Below, piece by piece: positions 52,061 through 62,816 of a stretch of 64,000 nt of DNA. The stretch spans positions 806,001 through 870,000 of the forward strand of contig JADJRD010000001.1 of assembly GCA_016712405.1 (NCBI GenBank), read 5' to 3'. The notes under the pieces are model-generated. The model was given only the letters and a program-made list of their open reading frames with translations. It had not been told where the DNA came from and ran no database searches. The first letter of the stretch is position 1; each line of letters opens with the position of its first letter. The DNA comes from Cellvibrio sp. (GTDB lineage Bacteria; Pseudomonadota; Gammaproteobacteria; Pseudomonadales; Cellvibrionaceae). Made by a program: the position numbers and the translations under genes.

Positions 52061-54130
52061 GTGTCTTCAACCTACTTTAACCGTGAACTCAGCCTGCTCG
52101 AATTCAACCGACGGGTTTTGCAGCAAGCTAGCAATCCCGATCTGCCCATCATGGAACGGTTGCGGTTTCTGTGTATTTTTTCGACCAACCTTGACGAATT
52201 TTTTGAGGTCCGAGTGGGCGGCCTGATTGAAATGCAGGATCGTGTATCACCGCTCAACCTCTACCTGATGGGTTGACACCTCAAGAGTCACTCTCCGAAA
52301 TATCGCGACGCGCACATGCACTGGTAGAAGAACAATACGCAATTCTGAATCAGGAGATTTTGCCTCTACTCAGCAATGAATGCATTAGAGTATTGACACG
52401 CGAAAGCTGGACACAGCCACAGATCAATTACCTTAAAGAAATATTCCACCAAGACATATTGCCAGTGTTAAGCCCCATAGGGTTAGACCCCGCCCACCCC
52501 TTCCCTCGGATTCTGAATAAAAGTTTAAATTTTATTGTAAAACTGGATGGGAAAGATGCCTTCGGCCGAAATTCTGGCCGCGCAATAGTACAAGTCCCCC
52601 GATCGCTCCCACACTTGATCGAACTTCCTGAAGAGTTTGCCGCTGATGGTCGCGCATTTGTGTTCATATCCTCCATCATTAATTATTTCATGACCGAAAT
52701 TTTTATTGGCATGACAGTGCTCGAGCGCTATCAATTCAGGCTGACCCGCAACTCAGATATTTTTTTAGATGAAGAAGAAACTGAAGATTTATTGCGCGCA
52801 GTTCAAGGAGAATTGATTCATCGACAGTATGGCGACGAAGTCAGATTGGAAATCACCCATCATTGCCCATCAGACCTCGAAGAGTTTTTACAAGCGCGCT
52901 GCGATATTAATCGAGATGCAATTTATCGAATTCCAGGCTCAGTAAATCTTAATCGCTTCAGTGATTTGTTTGATTTGATAAAAGATCAAAAATATTATTT
53001 CAAACCTTTTACTCAAAACATGCCGAAAATGTTAAAACGTAACAAATCCTATTTTGATGCGTTACAAAAACAAGATATTTTACTCCACCATCCTTTTGAT
53101 TCATTTCAAGCCGTGGTAGATTTTTTTACGCGAGGCCGCCACTGATCCTAATGTACTAGCAATAAAACAAACACTGTATCGAACCGGACTCAATTCCCCT
53201 ATAGTCGAAGCGCTGGTCACTGCAGCCAAAGCTGGAAAAGAAGTCACGGTCATTATTGAATTGCGCGCACGTTTTGATGAAGAACAAAATGTGCAATTAG
53301 CTGAACGACTACAACGATACGGCATTCATGTTATTTATGGAGTCGTGGGGTATAAAACACATGCAAAAATGATTCTAGTTGCACGTCGCGAATCGAATGG
53401 CTTGCGTTATTACGTACACTTGGGAACCGGTAATTATCATCCCAAAACCAGTAAAATTTATACAGACTACGGCTTACTCTCTGCGGATAAAGAATTGGGG
53501 GAAGATGTTTATCGTGTATTTTTACAACTCTCCAGTATGGGCAAAGCCTCCAAAATGGAATCCATACTCTACGCGCCCTTTACACTGCATAAAGGCATGA
53601 TTCGTTTAATTCGCACTGAAAAAGAACACGCAGAGCAAGGTCGTTCTGCGCATATCATTGCCAAGATGAATGCACTCTATGACGAAGAACTTGTGAATGA
53701 ACTTTATGCTGCATCACAAGCCGGAGTAAAAATTGATTTAATTGTGCGCGGAGTGTGCCAACTCATTCCAGGAATTCCGGGTTTATCTGACAACATTTCT
53801 GTGCGCTCCATCGTTGGCCGCTTTCTTGAACATCACCGTGTATTTTATTTTGAAAATGACGGAAACCCCCAAGTCTATTGCTCTAGTGCCGATTGGATGA
53901 TGCGCAATATGTTTCATCGAGTGGAAGTCTGCTTTCCGATTAAAAACAAAAAGATTCGCGATAGAATTATCGAAGACATTAATCTATATGTGAATGACAA
54001 TACAGAAGCCTGGCTACTTCAGCCTAATGGTGAATATCAAAAAAGAATCACAGAAGAGATAAAAATTTGTGCACAAGAAATACTCTTGGAAACTTTATCT
54101 GCAACTCAAACCGCTTCAACATCTAATTGA
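52061..54130 (+). pseudogene. ppk: Polyphosphate kinase Ppk1; two frameshifts
   Basis: Ppk1 makes polyphosphate from ATP at the inner membrane. Three frames give one protein of about 690 residues: N-domain [18 protein letters not shown] and [12 protein letters not shown]; then [19 protein letters not shown]; then PVLSPIGLDPAHPFPRILNK to DSFQAVVDF; then AATDPNVLAIKQTLYRTG onward. The catalytic His is in YVHLGTGNYHPKT and the second in FLEHHRVFYFE. Break 1 lies near 52215 (one base missing); break 2 at 53124-53130 in a run of seven T, where removing one T gives DFLREAATDPNV. All domains are otherwise intact. The most likely start is the GTG at 52061. The last 25 bases overlap the convergent ppx gene. 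Confidence 0.93.
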
Positions 54131-55611
54131 TAACCAATTTCTTTGAGGTAGTCTTTTTCAGAGTCAATGTCCGCCAATGTGAGTGGATGCTTTTCAATCC
54201 ATTTGGCCGATAGTTTCAGAATCAGGCTATTTGAGAATACCTGTAATTTAATCACAGGATTGGTGTCACGAAATCGACTACGATGAAAGATAACCGCTAA
54301 GCGCAATAGAATCGCGAGATGCAGAAGATCAGGGTTCTGCATGGGGAAATCTTTTACAGGAAATCGTTTGCGATGTGCCAAGACCAACGCAGACAACTGC
54401 TCTTGTTCGGAACGGGAGCAACCCGCCAAATCAACATGACGCACAATATAAGCGCCATGTTTATGATAATCATTATGCGCAATATCCAGGCCGACTTGAT
54501 ACAACTTTGCAGACCAACTCAGTAATTTACTGGCATCCTCTGTTGCCAAATACCATTCACCCGCTACTTGTTTCAATAGTTGAAGTGCTGTCTTTTCTAC
54601 CGCCAGGCACTTTTCTTGATTAACGTGAAAACGAGCAGCCAAGGCATCTACACTGTCTTGTCGAATATCGCGATTTTCCATTCGCCCTTTCATATCAAAC
54701 AATAGGCCTTCACGTAAAGCCCAATCAACGGCTTGCATTTCCTTTAATTTAAATGCATCAAATAATGCATTGAGTACAATCACACCACCTAAAAATACGT
54801 TTCGCCTTTCATCCGATAAATCATCGAATGGAGCATACAAATTTCCATCAATAAGATACTGACCAATAATTCGTTGTAAAAATTCTGATTTAATAGTGCC
54901 ATCACTCCATCCTTTTTGACGGCAGACTTTAGCAATGGATTTAATGCTGCCTGACGCACCTAATACTTCCTGCCAATCCTGAATTAAAAAATCGTCTTTT
55001 ATTGGCTCAACTTCTTGCAAACATGCCACCATTGCACCAGTCACATTACGCTGATTAACCTTACCATCCGCAAAAAAGCGCTTACTGATTGCAACACATC
55101 CCATGTTTAAACTTTCTTTCAATAATGGTTTAAAACCTTGCCCCAAAATAATTTCTGTACTTCCCCCGCCAATATCCATCACCAAGCGTTTTCCTTTTGC
55201 TGGTGCAACTCCCTGAGCAACCCCCAAATAAATCAATCGAGCCTCTTCATCACCCGAAATAATTTCAATCGGATAGCCTAGAAGTTGTTGTGCCTGCAAG
55301 AGAAAGTCGCGCGAATCTTTCATACTACGAAGGGTTTTGGTACCGACAATACGTACATTCCGTGATGGGTAGCCACGCAAGCATTCCCCAAAACGTTTCA
55401 GACAGGATAATGCTTTGTCTTTATATTCTTGTGACAAATTACCATCAGCTTGCAAACCAAAACCCAATTGAACTGCTTCCCGTAATTTATCCAATAGTCG
55501 TATCTGCCCATTTTCCCAGTGCGCCACAATCATGTGAAAACTATTAGAACCAAGATCAATCGCAACAATATGACTGGCAGGTGTGTATTTTAATGTCGAT
55601 AAATTAAACAT
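54106..55611 (-). CDS. ppx: Exopolyphosphatase (Ppx/GppA family)
   Basis: The enzyme removes terminal phosphates from polyphosphate. The 501-residue protein has the ASKHA-fold motifs AIDLGSNSFHMIVA, GDEEARLIYLGVA, VMDIGGGSTEIILG and SLNMGCVAI, followed by the helical HD-like C-terminal region (HNDYHKHGAYIVRHVDLAG). Length fits Ppx rather than a short GppA. It is convergent with ppk and shares 25 bases with its 3' end, a pairing of synthesis and breakdown. Confidence 0.93.
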   Translation of the reverse strand: MFNLSTLKYTPASHIVAIDLGSNSFHMIVAHWENGQIRLLDKLREAVQLGFGLQADGNLSQEYKDKALSCLKRFGECLRGYPSRNVRIVGTKTLRSMKDSRDFLLQAQQLLGYPIEIISGDEEARLIYLGVAQGVAPAKGKRLVMDIGGGSTEIILGQGFKPLLKESLNMGCVAISKRFFADGKVNQRNVTGAMVACLQEVEPIKDDFLIQDWQEVLGASGSIKSIAKVCRQKGWSDGTIKSEFLQRIIGQYLIDGNLYAPFDDLSDERRNVFLGGVIVLNALFDAFKLKEMQAVDWALREGLLFDMKGRMENRDIRQDSVDALAARFHVNQEKCLAVEKTALQLLKQVAGEWYLATEDASKLLSWSAKLYQVGLDIAHNDYHKHGAYIVRHVDLAGCSRSEQEQLSALVLAHRKRFPVKDFPMQNPDLLHLAILLRLAVIFHRSRFRDTNPVIKLQVFSNSLILKLSAKWIEKHPLTLADIDSEKDYLKEIGYQLDVEAV

Positions 55612-55756
55612 AATGGTAAAGGTAAATAAAATTTAAGTTAGATAGATTATCAATATTTTATATGGCGAATTCAATTGTCACATTGAATTCGCTAAACTCG
55701 TGTTAGTATCGGCCTTGGTTACTATAGCCCTGTCACCCACCAATTGGAAACTAATC

Positions 55757-56386
55757 ATGCCTGAACGCTTAGAAAGCCCTGAAAAAGGAACCTACCCAGC
55801 ATATGGAATATGGTTGTATAAAAATAATAGCTCTGCAATAAAATCACTGAATAAACAACTCAATCCCAGCGCTCATGGCGATCGACTTTGGGATTCCGCC
55901 TATTTATTAATGGATTATTTCACGCAACATCCATTAAAAAAGAAACTCAATATTTTGGACATTGGTTGTGGCTGGGGTCCTGCGTCAATATTCATGGCAA
56001 AACAATCGCATAAAGTGACAGCGGTGGATATTGATAACCAAGTGTTTGAATATTTGCAATTACAGGCCGACCTGAATCAAGTTGATATCAAAACACTACA
56101 ATCCAATATGGATAAACTCACCAAAAAAGAATTATCCAAGCATGACATCATTATTGGAGCCGATATTTGTTTCTGGCCAAAGCTGACTAAATCATGGCTT
56201 GCTCTGCTTAAACGAGCACAAAAAGCCGGCGTAAAAAAGTTAGTATTAGCTGATCCTGGCCGAACCACATTTTTGAAATTGGTTGAAGAATGTGAAAAAC
56301 ATTGGAAGTGCGAAATGAAAACTTGGTATGCACTGGAACCAAAAAAATTTGAAGGTAGTTTGTTAATTGTGGATCTAAAATCCTAA
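55757..56386 (+). CDS. Class I SAM-dependent methyltransferase
   Basis: The 209-residue protein has the SAM motif ILDIGCGWGPASIFMAKQ, acidic motif II VTAVDID and motif IV HDIIIGADICFW, typical of the METTL/Methyltransf_16-like group acting on proteins. The ATG at 55757 is the natural start; the open frame before it is non-coding. The substrate is unknown. It stands alone between ppx and hda. Confidence 0.78.
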   Translation: MPERLESPEKGTYPAYGIWLYKNNSSAIKSLNKQLNPSAHGDRLWDSAYLLMDYFTQHPLKKKLNILDIGCGWGPASIFMAKQSHKVTAVDIDNQVFEYLQLQADLNQVDIKTLQSNMDKLTKKELSKHDIIIGADICFWPKLTKSWLALLKRAQKAGVKKLVLADPGRTTFLKLVEECEKHWKCEMKTWYALEPKKFEGSLLIVDLKS

Positions 56387-56411
56387 TTTTTTTAGGAGTA
56401 TTAGTTAACAC

Positions 56412-57122
56412 TCAAGCCAAACCCAACACCTTCTTAACAAAAGGAATTGTTAACTTACGCTGCTCTTGAAGTGAAGCATTATCCAATCGTTGTAATTGCC
56501 AAAACAATTCGTTGGTATCGCGTGATAACCGCTGAATCAAATATTGCGCAACTTCATCGTTTAATTCCAGACCTCTGGCTTTAGCTCGCATTTGTAGAGC
56601 GGATTGTTTTTCAGTATCGGTCATATTATGCAAATGAAGCGTTAAACCCCATTGCAAGCGCGAAGACAAATCGGGAAGTTGGATAGGCAGCTCCCTTGCG
56701 GGCGCATTGGCGGCTATGATCAATTTGTGTTGTGCCGATTTTATGCGATTAAACAAATGAAACAATTCATTTTCCCAATCCTGTCTTCCCATAACAGCTT
56801 CTGCACCGTCAAAGCAGATTAAATCCAGGCCATCCAAACTGCGACATAATTCTTCAGGCGAAAAACCCACTAACTCTCTTAGCGGCAAATACTGAAAAGA
56901 CAATTTTTTTTCCTGTGCATGATGGCAAATCGCCTGCAACAAATGGGTTACACCACTGCCACTGCCCCCCCACAAATAAATAAAATTCTCTTGTGGATCG
57001 TCAAAAAAGTTCAACAACGAGGAGACCACCAAGGCATTCTCACTTTGAGCCGACGCAAAAAAATTATCGAAAGTCGCCTCGTCCGACAGACTCAACCCTA
57101 AAAAAAGTTGTTCCGGTTTCAC
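56412..57122 (-). CDS. hda: DnaA regulatory inactivator Hda
   Basis: Hda binds the DNA-loaded clamp and stimulates ATP hydrolysis by DnaA, preventing re-initiation. The 236-residue AAA+ protein has the clamp-binding motif QLFLGLSL at its start, a modified Walker A (GGSGSGVTHLL), Walker B LICFDGAEAVMG, and the C-terminal lid (LIQRLSRDTNELFWQLQRLD). Length agrees with the family. It lies two bases behind the DUF2066 gene on the same strand. Confidence 0.92.
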   Translation of the reverse strand: MKPEQLFLGLSLSDEATFDNFFASAQSENALVVSSLLNFFDDPQENFIYLWGGSGSGVTHLLQAICHHAQEKKLSFQYLPLRELVGFSPEELCRSLDGLDLICFDGAEAVMGRQDWENELFHLFNRIKSAQHKLIIAANAPARELPIQLPDLSSRLQWGLTLHLHNMTDTEKQSALQMRAKARGLELNDEVAQYLIQRLSRDTNELFWQLQRLDNASLQEQRKLTIPFVKKVLGLA

Positions 57123-57124
57123 CC

Positions 57125-58483
57125 TTATTCTTCCTGCCAGATATAACGCAAGGGATCATCCGATGTACCGCGAGGGCTATTCATTTCTACTTCGATAGGA
57201 AGATCTTCTGAACCAGTCTCGGCTTGCGATTCATCAAGGGTAGTATCGGCTGTTGCACTCTCTATTTCAGACCTTGTAGTTGAAGGAGTGCTAGTAACTG
57301 GCACTGTAAATTCCGGCAATAATCGTTTATCCAATAAGAGAGTCGCTGCCAACAATCGTGCATCGCCTTCAATGGTTAAGGCCAAAAATAAACCTTGCTC
57401 ATTCACCCGAATTAATTCACTTTTCTGCACCAAGGCCAAGCTTTTTAAATAAGCTTGTGATTTTTTCATAGCAGAAAAATGACGGACATTCCCCAGATGC
57501 ATGTAATAGGTTTGTGCTGCTTGTTGGCCCAAGGTGATGGAGTACTGTGCCGCCAAATGATCGGCCAATTTATTTGCAAAATTCCTAAATAATTCTGGCG
57601 CTTCTGCTGTTTGATCTTGCCATTCCTGTTGGCCTGCTGCATCAATCACACGCCATTCCACAACCCAAGGACCCACAGGAACTATTTCGGGCAAGCCCCC
57701 ATCCTGTGTTTCTATTTCAGTTTCTGTTACTGCTGCAGGTTGAATTTCCGGTTCACGTGTTTTCAGCGGCGTAATGGATTCATCCTGATTCATTTCATTC
57801 AATATTTTTGCGGGCGGAATACTGCCTTTCGACACAGGTTGATAACGCGCAATCACTATCACATCCGGTTTATAACGTACCGATGCTGCTTTGATTTTTT
57901 CCAAATTGACTTCCCAAATATCATGCGCAGACAAGGCAATATTATCTTCAAGATCCAATTCGGGCGTTTGAATTTTCAATCCGCGTAAATAGGTTTGGGA
58001 TTGCAATTGTGCCATGGCCATTTCATCCGGTACGCGCTGCAACTCAACAGAATTGGGCAACCCATCTTGATAAGCTGTCCATATCAATACTGTCGGCCTT
58101 TGAGTCGGCCACAAGGGAAGCTGTGCTTGTTTTAAGAGTTGATTAACAGCTTGTGCGGAATAATCCAACTGAATGCCAATACGCTGTTGGGGTTTGCCTT
58201 CAATGATTTCCGTTTTATTGCCTGTGTAGGAAAAGCTAAAAAGATAACTCGATGCTTTGGGAATAGCAGCCTGGATAATCGGATTCATCAGCGCTTCTCG
58301 ACGACCTGACGCTCTTACAATCACTTCGCCAAAATAAATACTGGCCGCAGAATTGCGTTCAGAATCCGCCTGACTTTTGACCGTCCCAATGGCACGGTAA
58401 ATAGGCAAATCTTCAGCCGCTTGCAGGCTGGAAATTGAACAAAGACCAAAGAATAAGCAGCAGGATATGATTAATCGTAGCAA
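57125..58483 (-). CDS. DUF2066 periplasmic protein
   Basis: The 452-residue protein has a signal peptide (ending SSLQAAE), then the DUF2066 domain (YRAIGTVKSQADSERNSA, EVIVRASGRREALMNP; PTVLIWTAYQD) and a long acidic tail rich in Glu/Thr/Ser/Pro. This gene precedes hda in many gammaproteobacteria, so the pair is an old operon. Function unknown. Confidence 0.88.
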   Translation of the reverse strand: MLRLIISCCLFFGLCSISSLQAAEDLPIYRAIGTVKSQADSERNSAASIYFGEVIVRASGRREALMNPIIQAAIPKASSYLFSFSYTGNKTEIIEGKPQQRIGIQLDYSAQAVNQLLKQAQLPLWPTQRPTVLIWTAYQDGLPNSVELQRVPDEMAMAQLQSQTYLRGLKIQTPELDLEDNIALSAHDIWEVNLEKIKAASVRYKPDVIVIARYQPVSKGSIPPAKILNEMNQDESITPLKTREPEIQPAAVTETEIETQDGGLPEIVPVGPWVVEWRVIDAAGQQEWQDQTAEAPELFRNFANKLADHLAAQYSITLGQQAAQTYYMHLGNVRHFSAMKKSQAYLKSLALVQKSELIRVNEQGLFLALTIEGDARLLAATLLLDKRLLPEFTVPVTSTPSTTRSEIESATADTTLDESQAETGSEDLPIEVEMNSPRGTSDDPLRYIWQEE

Positions 58484-58570
58484 AATAAACCTCGTCGCAA
58501 TCCCGAATTTTTGTGGGGCACCATTGTAACAGCTTCATTTTCAAAACCCACGCCTAAAGAGTTCACAGCC

Positions 58571-59269
58571 TCAAAAGACTCTAGACTGAAACCAAATTAA
58601 TATTGGATAAGCCGCAGGCCATATCCAGAAAAAACGATTTAATCCAAACAAACAAGCATTAGCCAAATGAAATACTGCAGCGATAAAGAGTGCAATATAA
58701 AGCGCAACAGTTGAAAAAATTGTTAGCGGAAAAATTAATTCAAATAAAATCACAGCCCAGGACATATAAAACATTAAGGCTGGGTTTGTCGCCCATTGCC
58801 TGACTGATTGGCTCACCGGATAAGCAGTGAATGCAAACACATTTTCCAAAGCTTTTCCTGATCGCCATTCAGGATTGATAACCTTCACCCAACCTGCTTG
58901 AAAATAAGAAAGTATTAATTGAATCGCCAAATATCCCAAGGCAATTTCCTGCCACAGTTTCGTATGAGTAAAAAGCATTGAAGCTATATGCGACAACCAC
59001 AAACATAACAAGACCAACAGAGTCATAGTGTCACTGCCACCGTTGTAGGGGCCCTGAAAGCGCTTGATCAGTATTAATGCGATCAACAACAATCCCGTTT
59101 CCATCCACACGGGCATGAATCCAACCAATAAAAAACTGGCTAACATCAATCGAAGCCAAGCAAGATATTTTTCCGGATGTTGCCCTCGAATAAACTCCAC
59201 ACTTTGTTGCATTATTGCAAAAGCCAAGATACCTTCCGCTATTCGAACTGCTAATTCCAGCGTCATCAC
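58571..59269 (-). CDS. HTTM-like membrane protein
   Basis: The 232-residue protein has about six membrane helices with YFQAGWVKVINPEWRSGKAL, a pattern of the HTTM (vitamin-K-dependent carboxylase-like) superfamily. Its start overlaps the stop of the upstream gene by four bases. Beyond the family resemblance the function is not known. Confidence 0.6.
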   Translation of the reverse strand: MMTLELAVRIAEGILAFAIMQQSVEFIRGQHPEKYLAWLRLMLASFLLVGFMPVWMETGLLLIALILIKRFQGPYNGGSDTMTLLVLLCLWLSHIASMLFTHTKLWQEIALGYLAIQLILSYFQAGWVKVINPEWRSGKALENVFAFTAYPVSQSVRQWATNPALMFYMSWAVILFELIFPLTIFSTVALYIALFIAAVFHLANACLFGLNRFFWIWPAAYPILIWFQSRVF

Positions 59270-59697
59270 TGCACCCCCCTTTTAACCAAAAAAGGTTTAG
59301 CAGAAAAAATCACTTCATCCTTAACAAGATTATCTTCATTGGTAATCACACGAATTCGATAGCAAAAATAAGGGTAATCTTCAGGTAACTGGTTATGACG
59401 ATTTAATATCCACAATATTCGCCGCGCGATTTCCTGCTCACGAAATTCCGAATACTGATCAAATAAATTTTCCGCACAGGTATTGATGTACAACCGCTCA
59501 TTCCATTCAGGATTATGCAATAACCGAACAATTCCCTTAGTCAGCTCAATCTTATCCGGTAACACAGAAAATTCTTGCCAAACTTCTGGCTGCTCATCGG
59601 TGTATTTTATAAATCCAAAATCAAATCGCGGCGATGGGCCAATGCTGCTGAAGAAGCGCCAGGAGGGGAAGAGTATTGGCAACAAAAATTTAAACAT
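59266..59697 (-). CDS. Protein of unknown function paired with HTTM-like protein
   Basis: A 143-residue protein with one N-terminal hydrophobic segment (FKFLLPILFPSWRFF) and a soluble part with WQEFSVLPDKIELTKGIVRL and QEIARRILWILNRHNQ. Its gene overlaps the next one by four bases, so the two are co-translated. Such pairs with HTTM-like proteins suggest a complex at the membrane. I recognise no further domain. Confidence 0.65.
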   Translation of the reverse strand: MFKFLLPILFPSWRFFSSIGPSPRFDFGFIKYTDEQPEVWQEFSVLPDKIELTKGIVRLLHNPEWNERLYINTCAENLFDQYSEFREQEIARRILWILNRHNQLPEDYPYFCYRIRVITNEDNLVKDEVIFSAKPFLVKRGVQ

Positions 59698-59702
59698 AAA
59701 TA

Positions 59703-61715
59703 CTATAGAGCCGCCTTCTTCAACCGATCAATCTCATCGCGAATTCTTGCAGCGACTTCAAATTCCAAATCTTTTGCGGCTTGGAACATTTGTTTTTCGA
59801 GTTGATCGATGGTCTTCCAAATATCTTTTGGATCTATATTCACTTTGTATTGGGCTTGTCGTTCAGCAATCGCCATAGCTTTGTTGCGTGCGCTGCGACC
59901 GCCGGATCCGGGGGCCATTGGGGCATCGAGAATATCGGCGATATTTTTCATGATGCCTTTGGGAACAATTCCATGTTTTAGATTGTGGTCGATTTGTTTT
60001 TGTCGACGACGATCGGTTTCTTCTATAGCACGTTGCATTGAGCCAGTGATTCTATCGGCATACAAAATAGCGCGACCATTCAGATTCCTGGCAGCACGAC
60101 CTATAGTTTGAATCAGTGAGCGATCAGAACGTAAAAAGCCTTCTTTGTCGGCGTCGAGAATGGCAACCAGTGACACTTCGGGCATATCCAAACCTTCGCG
60201 CAATAAATTAATGCCGACTAAAACATCGAATTGCCCCAAACGCAAATCACGAATAATTTCCACGCGCTCCACAGTGTCAATATCCGAATGTAAATAACGT
60301 ACACGCACTTTATGTTCGGCGAGATATTCCGTTAAATCTTCCGCCATACGTTTAGTCAGTGTTGTAATCAAAACCCGTTCATTTTTTTCGTTGCGTAAAC
60401 GAATTTCCGAAAGCACATCGTCCACTTGCGAAGTCGCGGGACGAACTTCAATAATGGGATCAATTAATCCCGTTGGCCTCACAACTTGCTCAACGACTTG
60501 CCCCTGATTTTCTGCTTCATATTTTCCGGGGGTTGCCGAAACCATAATCATTTGCGGCGCAATACGTTCCCATTCATCAAAACGCATGGGGCGATTATCC
60601 AATGCTGAAGGCAAACGAAACCCATACTCCACTAAGGTTTCTTTACGTGATCTATCACCTTTGTACATGGCGCCAATTTGCGGAATAGTCACATGACTTT
60701 CATCAACAACCAATAAGGCATCTTGCGGAAGATAATCAAATAATGTCGGTGGTGGCTCACCGGAATTACGACCTGATAAATACCGCGAATAATTTTCGAT
60801 GCCGTTGCAATAACCTAATTCTTGCATCATTTCCAAATCGTAACGAGTACGTTGCTCCAAGCGCTGAGCTTCGAGTAATTTGTTATTCTCACGCAAATAT
60901 TCCAATCGTACCCGCAATTCTTCCTTAATTTTATCGATAGATTCAACAATGGTTTCGCGTGGTGTCACGTAATGTGTTTTTGGATAAATTGTGTAACGCG
61001 ATATTTTTTGTAAAACTTCACCTGTCAAGGGATCAAACAACGAAATCTGTTCAACTTCATCATCAAACAACTCTACGCGAACGGCTTCAACGTCAGAATC
61101 GGCTGGATAGATATCAATAACTTCACCACGCACGCGATAAGTCGCCCTTGAAAAATCCATATCATTACGCGTGTATTGCAATTCAGCGAGGCGACGCAAA
61201 ATATGGCGCTGGTCAATTTTGTCGCCGCGCACCAAATGCAACAACATTTTCATATAAGATTCAGGATCACCCAAACCATAAATAGCAGACACTGTTGCTA
61301 CAATGATTGCGTCTTTTCTTTCCATTAATGCTTTGGTCGCAGACAAACGCATTTGCTCTATATGTTCATTAATAGAGGCATCTTTTTCAATAAAAGTATC
61401 TGATGAAGGCACATAAGCTTCTGGTTGATAATAATCGTAATAAGAAACGAAATATTCCACCGCATTATTCGGAAAGAATTCTTTGAACTCACCGTAAAGT
61501 TGTGCGGCCAAAGTTTTGTTGTGAGCCATAATCAAGGTAGGCCGTTGTAATTTAGCGATCACATTGGCAATAGTGAATGTTTTACCGGAGCCGGTCACAC
61601 CTAATAAAGTCTGATGAGCTAAACCCGCCTCAATACCTTGCACTAATCCCGCAATCGCTGCAGGTTGATCACCTGCGGGGGCGAAATCACTTTTAACTAC
61701 AAATTGTTTGGACAT
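59703..61715 (-). CDS. uvrB: Excinuclease ABC subunit B
   Basis: UvrB is the damage-recognition helicase of nucleotide excision repair. The 670-residue protein has Walker [15 protein letters not shown], the beta-hairpin region [20 protein letters not shown], motif [36 protein letters not shown] and QTIGRAARN. The C-terminal UVR domain for UvrC ([20 protein letters not shown]) is complete. Length standard. No good SOS box was found in front. Confidence 0.96.
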   Translation of the reverse strand: MSKQFVVKSDFAPAGDQPAAIAGLVQGIEAGLAHQTLLGVTGSGKTFTIANVIAKLQRPTLIMAHNKTLAAQLYGEFKEFFPNNAVEYFVSYYDYYQPEAYVPSSDTFIEKDASINEHIEQMRLSATKALMERKDAIIVATVSAIYGLGDPESYMKMLLHLVRGDKIDQRHILRRLAELQYTRNDMDFSRATYRVRGEVIDIYPADSDVEAVRVELFDDEVEQISLFDPLTGEVLQKISRYTIYPKTHYVTPRETIVESIDKIKEELRVRLEYLRENNKLLEAQRLEQRTRYDLEMMQELGYCNGIENYSRYLSGRNSGEPPPTLFDYLPQDALLVVDESHVTIPQIGAMYKGDRSRKETLVEYGFRLPSALDNRPMRFDEWERIAPQMIMVSATPGKYEAENQGQVVEQVVRPTGLIDPIIEVRPATSQVDDVLSEIRLRNEKNERVLITTLTKRMAEDLTEYLAEHKVRVRYLHSDIDTVERVEIIRDLRLGQFDVLVGINLLREGLDMPEVSLVAILDADKEGFLRSDRSLIQTIGRAARNLNGRAILYADRITGSMQRAIEETDRRRQKQIDHNLKHGIVPKGIMKNIADILDAPMAPGSGGRSARNKAMAIAERQAQYKVNIDPKDIWKTIDQLEKQMFQAAKDLEFEVAARIRDEIDRLKKAAL

Positions 61716-61789
61716 ACACCTTCCACAAAAAAATACAGAGGCATCTTATTCAACTCACTGACAAGGGCTGACAGTAATCTTGATGCCGA

Positions 61790-62701
61790 CTAAATTAATT
61801 CACGTAAAAAAATATCTGCTAAATGTCGCGTCGCTGGGCCAGCCAATTCTTTATCTGCAAAGGTTAAATAAGTTGGCACCTCACGAATTGCTCCGACTGA
61901 AACGGGTAAATATTGCAGCAGCCCATTCGCAATATCCTGTTCAATATAAGCTTGTGGCAACCAGGCATAACCCAGCCCCATACGAATTGCTTCCAAAGAA
62001 GTTTTGATATGACTCACCGTCCAGCGCTGCTCGGCTTCTTGCCAACCTTCTGAATGGCGACGATATTGGCCTGAATCCCGCACAATAATTTGTCGATGCT
62101 TTCGCAAATCCTCATGATCGATCGCTCGACCTAACTGCTGCAAAGGGTGATCGGGGCTCGACACCCCACGCATAGTCACAGTGGCCAGCTTTTCACCCAT
62201 AAAACCTATAGGCACCCTGCCCCCAATCGCCAAATCAACTTGTCGCTGTAAAAGCGCATCTTCAGTTCCACTTAACACCGACTCAAAAATTTCCACTCGC
62301 GTATGGGGGTAATCGCGACTAAAGATTGCTAATGATTCTAATATTTTACGCGGTGGAATAATTAAATCTGCGGCGACACGAATTTGCGATTCCACCTGCT
62401 GACTGGCGATGGCAGTTTGTTCCAGTCGATCTGCTTGCTCCAATAAAGCTTTCGCCTTGCGATACAAAACTTCGCCTGCGGGTGTTGGCACAGCTTTACG
62501 CCCCTGCAACTGAAATACCTTAATCGTTAAGGCTTGCTCAAGTTGCGTGATGGCATAGGAAACTGTCGATTGGCTCTTATCAAGTAACTCCGCTGCTTTG
62601 GCGTAACCACCGGCATCCACCACTGCAATCAGCGTACGCCATTGATCCAGGGTGACTTTATTTTCATTGAGGACCAGTGAACTGGCAGACTGTGAAGACA
62701 T
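61790..62701 (-). CDS. LysR-family transcriptional regulator
   Basis: The 303-residue protein has an N-terminal helix-turn-helix (about 15-80; VTLDQWRTLIAVVDAGGYAK, SQSTVSYAITQLEQALTIKV) and the periplasmic-binding-like effector domain. It is divergent from the pirin gene with 115 bases between, so it probably controls pirin and itself. The inducer is not known. Confidence 0.87.
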   Translation of the reverse strand: MSSQSASSLVLNENKVTLDQWRTLIAVVDAGGYAKAAELLDKSQSTVSYAITQLEQALTIKVFQLQGRKAVPTPAGEVLYRKAKALLEQADRLEQTAIASQQVESQIRVAADLIIPPRKILESLAIFSRDYPHTRVEIFESVLSGTEDALLQRQVDLAIGGRVPIGFMGEKLATVTMRGVSSPDHPLQQLGRAIDHEDLRKHRQIIVRDSGQYRRHSEGWQEAEQRWTVSHIKTSLEAIRMGLGYAWLPQAYIEQDIANGLLQYLPVSVGAIREVPTYLTFADKELAGPATRHLADIFLRELI

Positions 62702-62816
62702 AATTTGGATTCATCCAATATTTCGATGCAATTCCCCCAACTATGTCGGTTTATTTTTCGCGGGTCAAAGGATTTAATGCCTTCATTCAAACGAATCCAT
62801 AAAGAGGTGCCACTTA

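Noticed and set aside
61716..61789. SOS box before uvrB
   Set aside because: Only CTGTATTTTTTTGTGG is seen, which lacks the right half CAG of the LexA operator.
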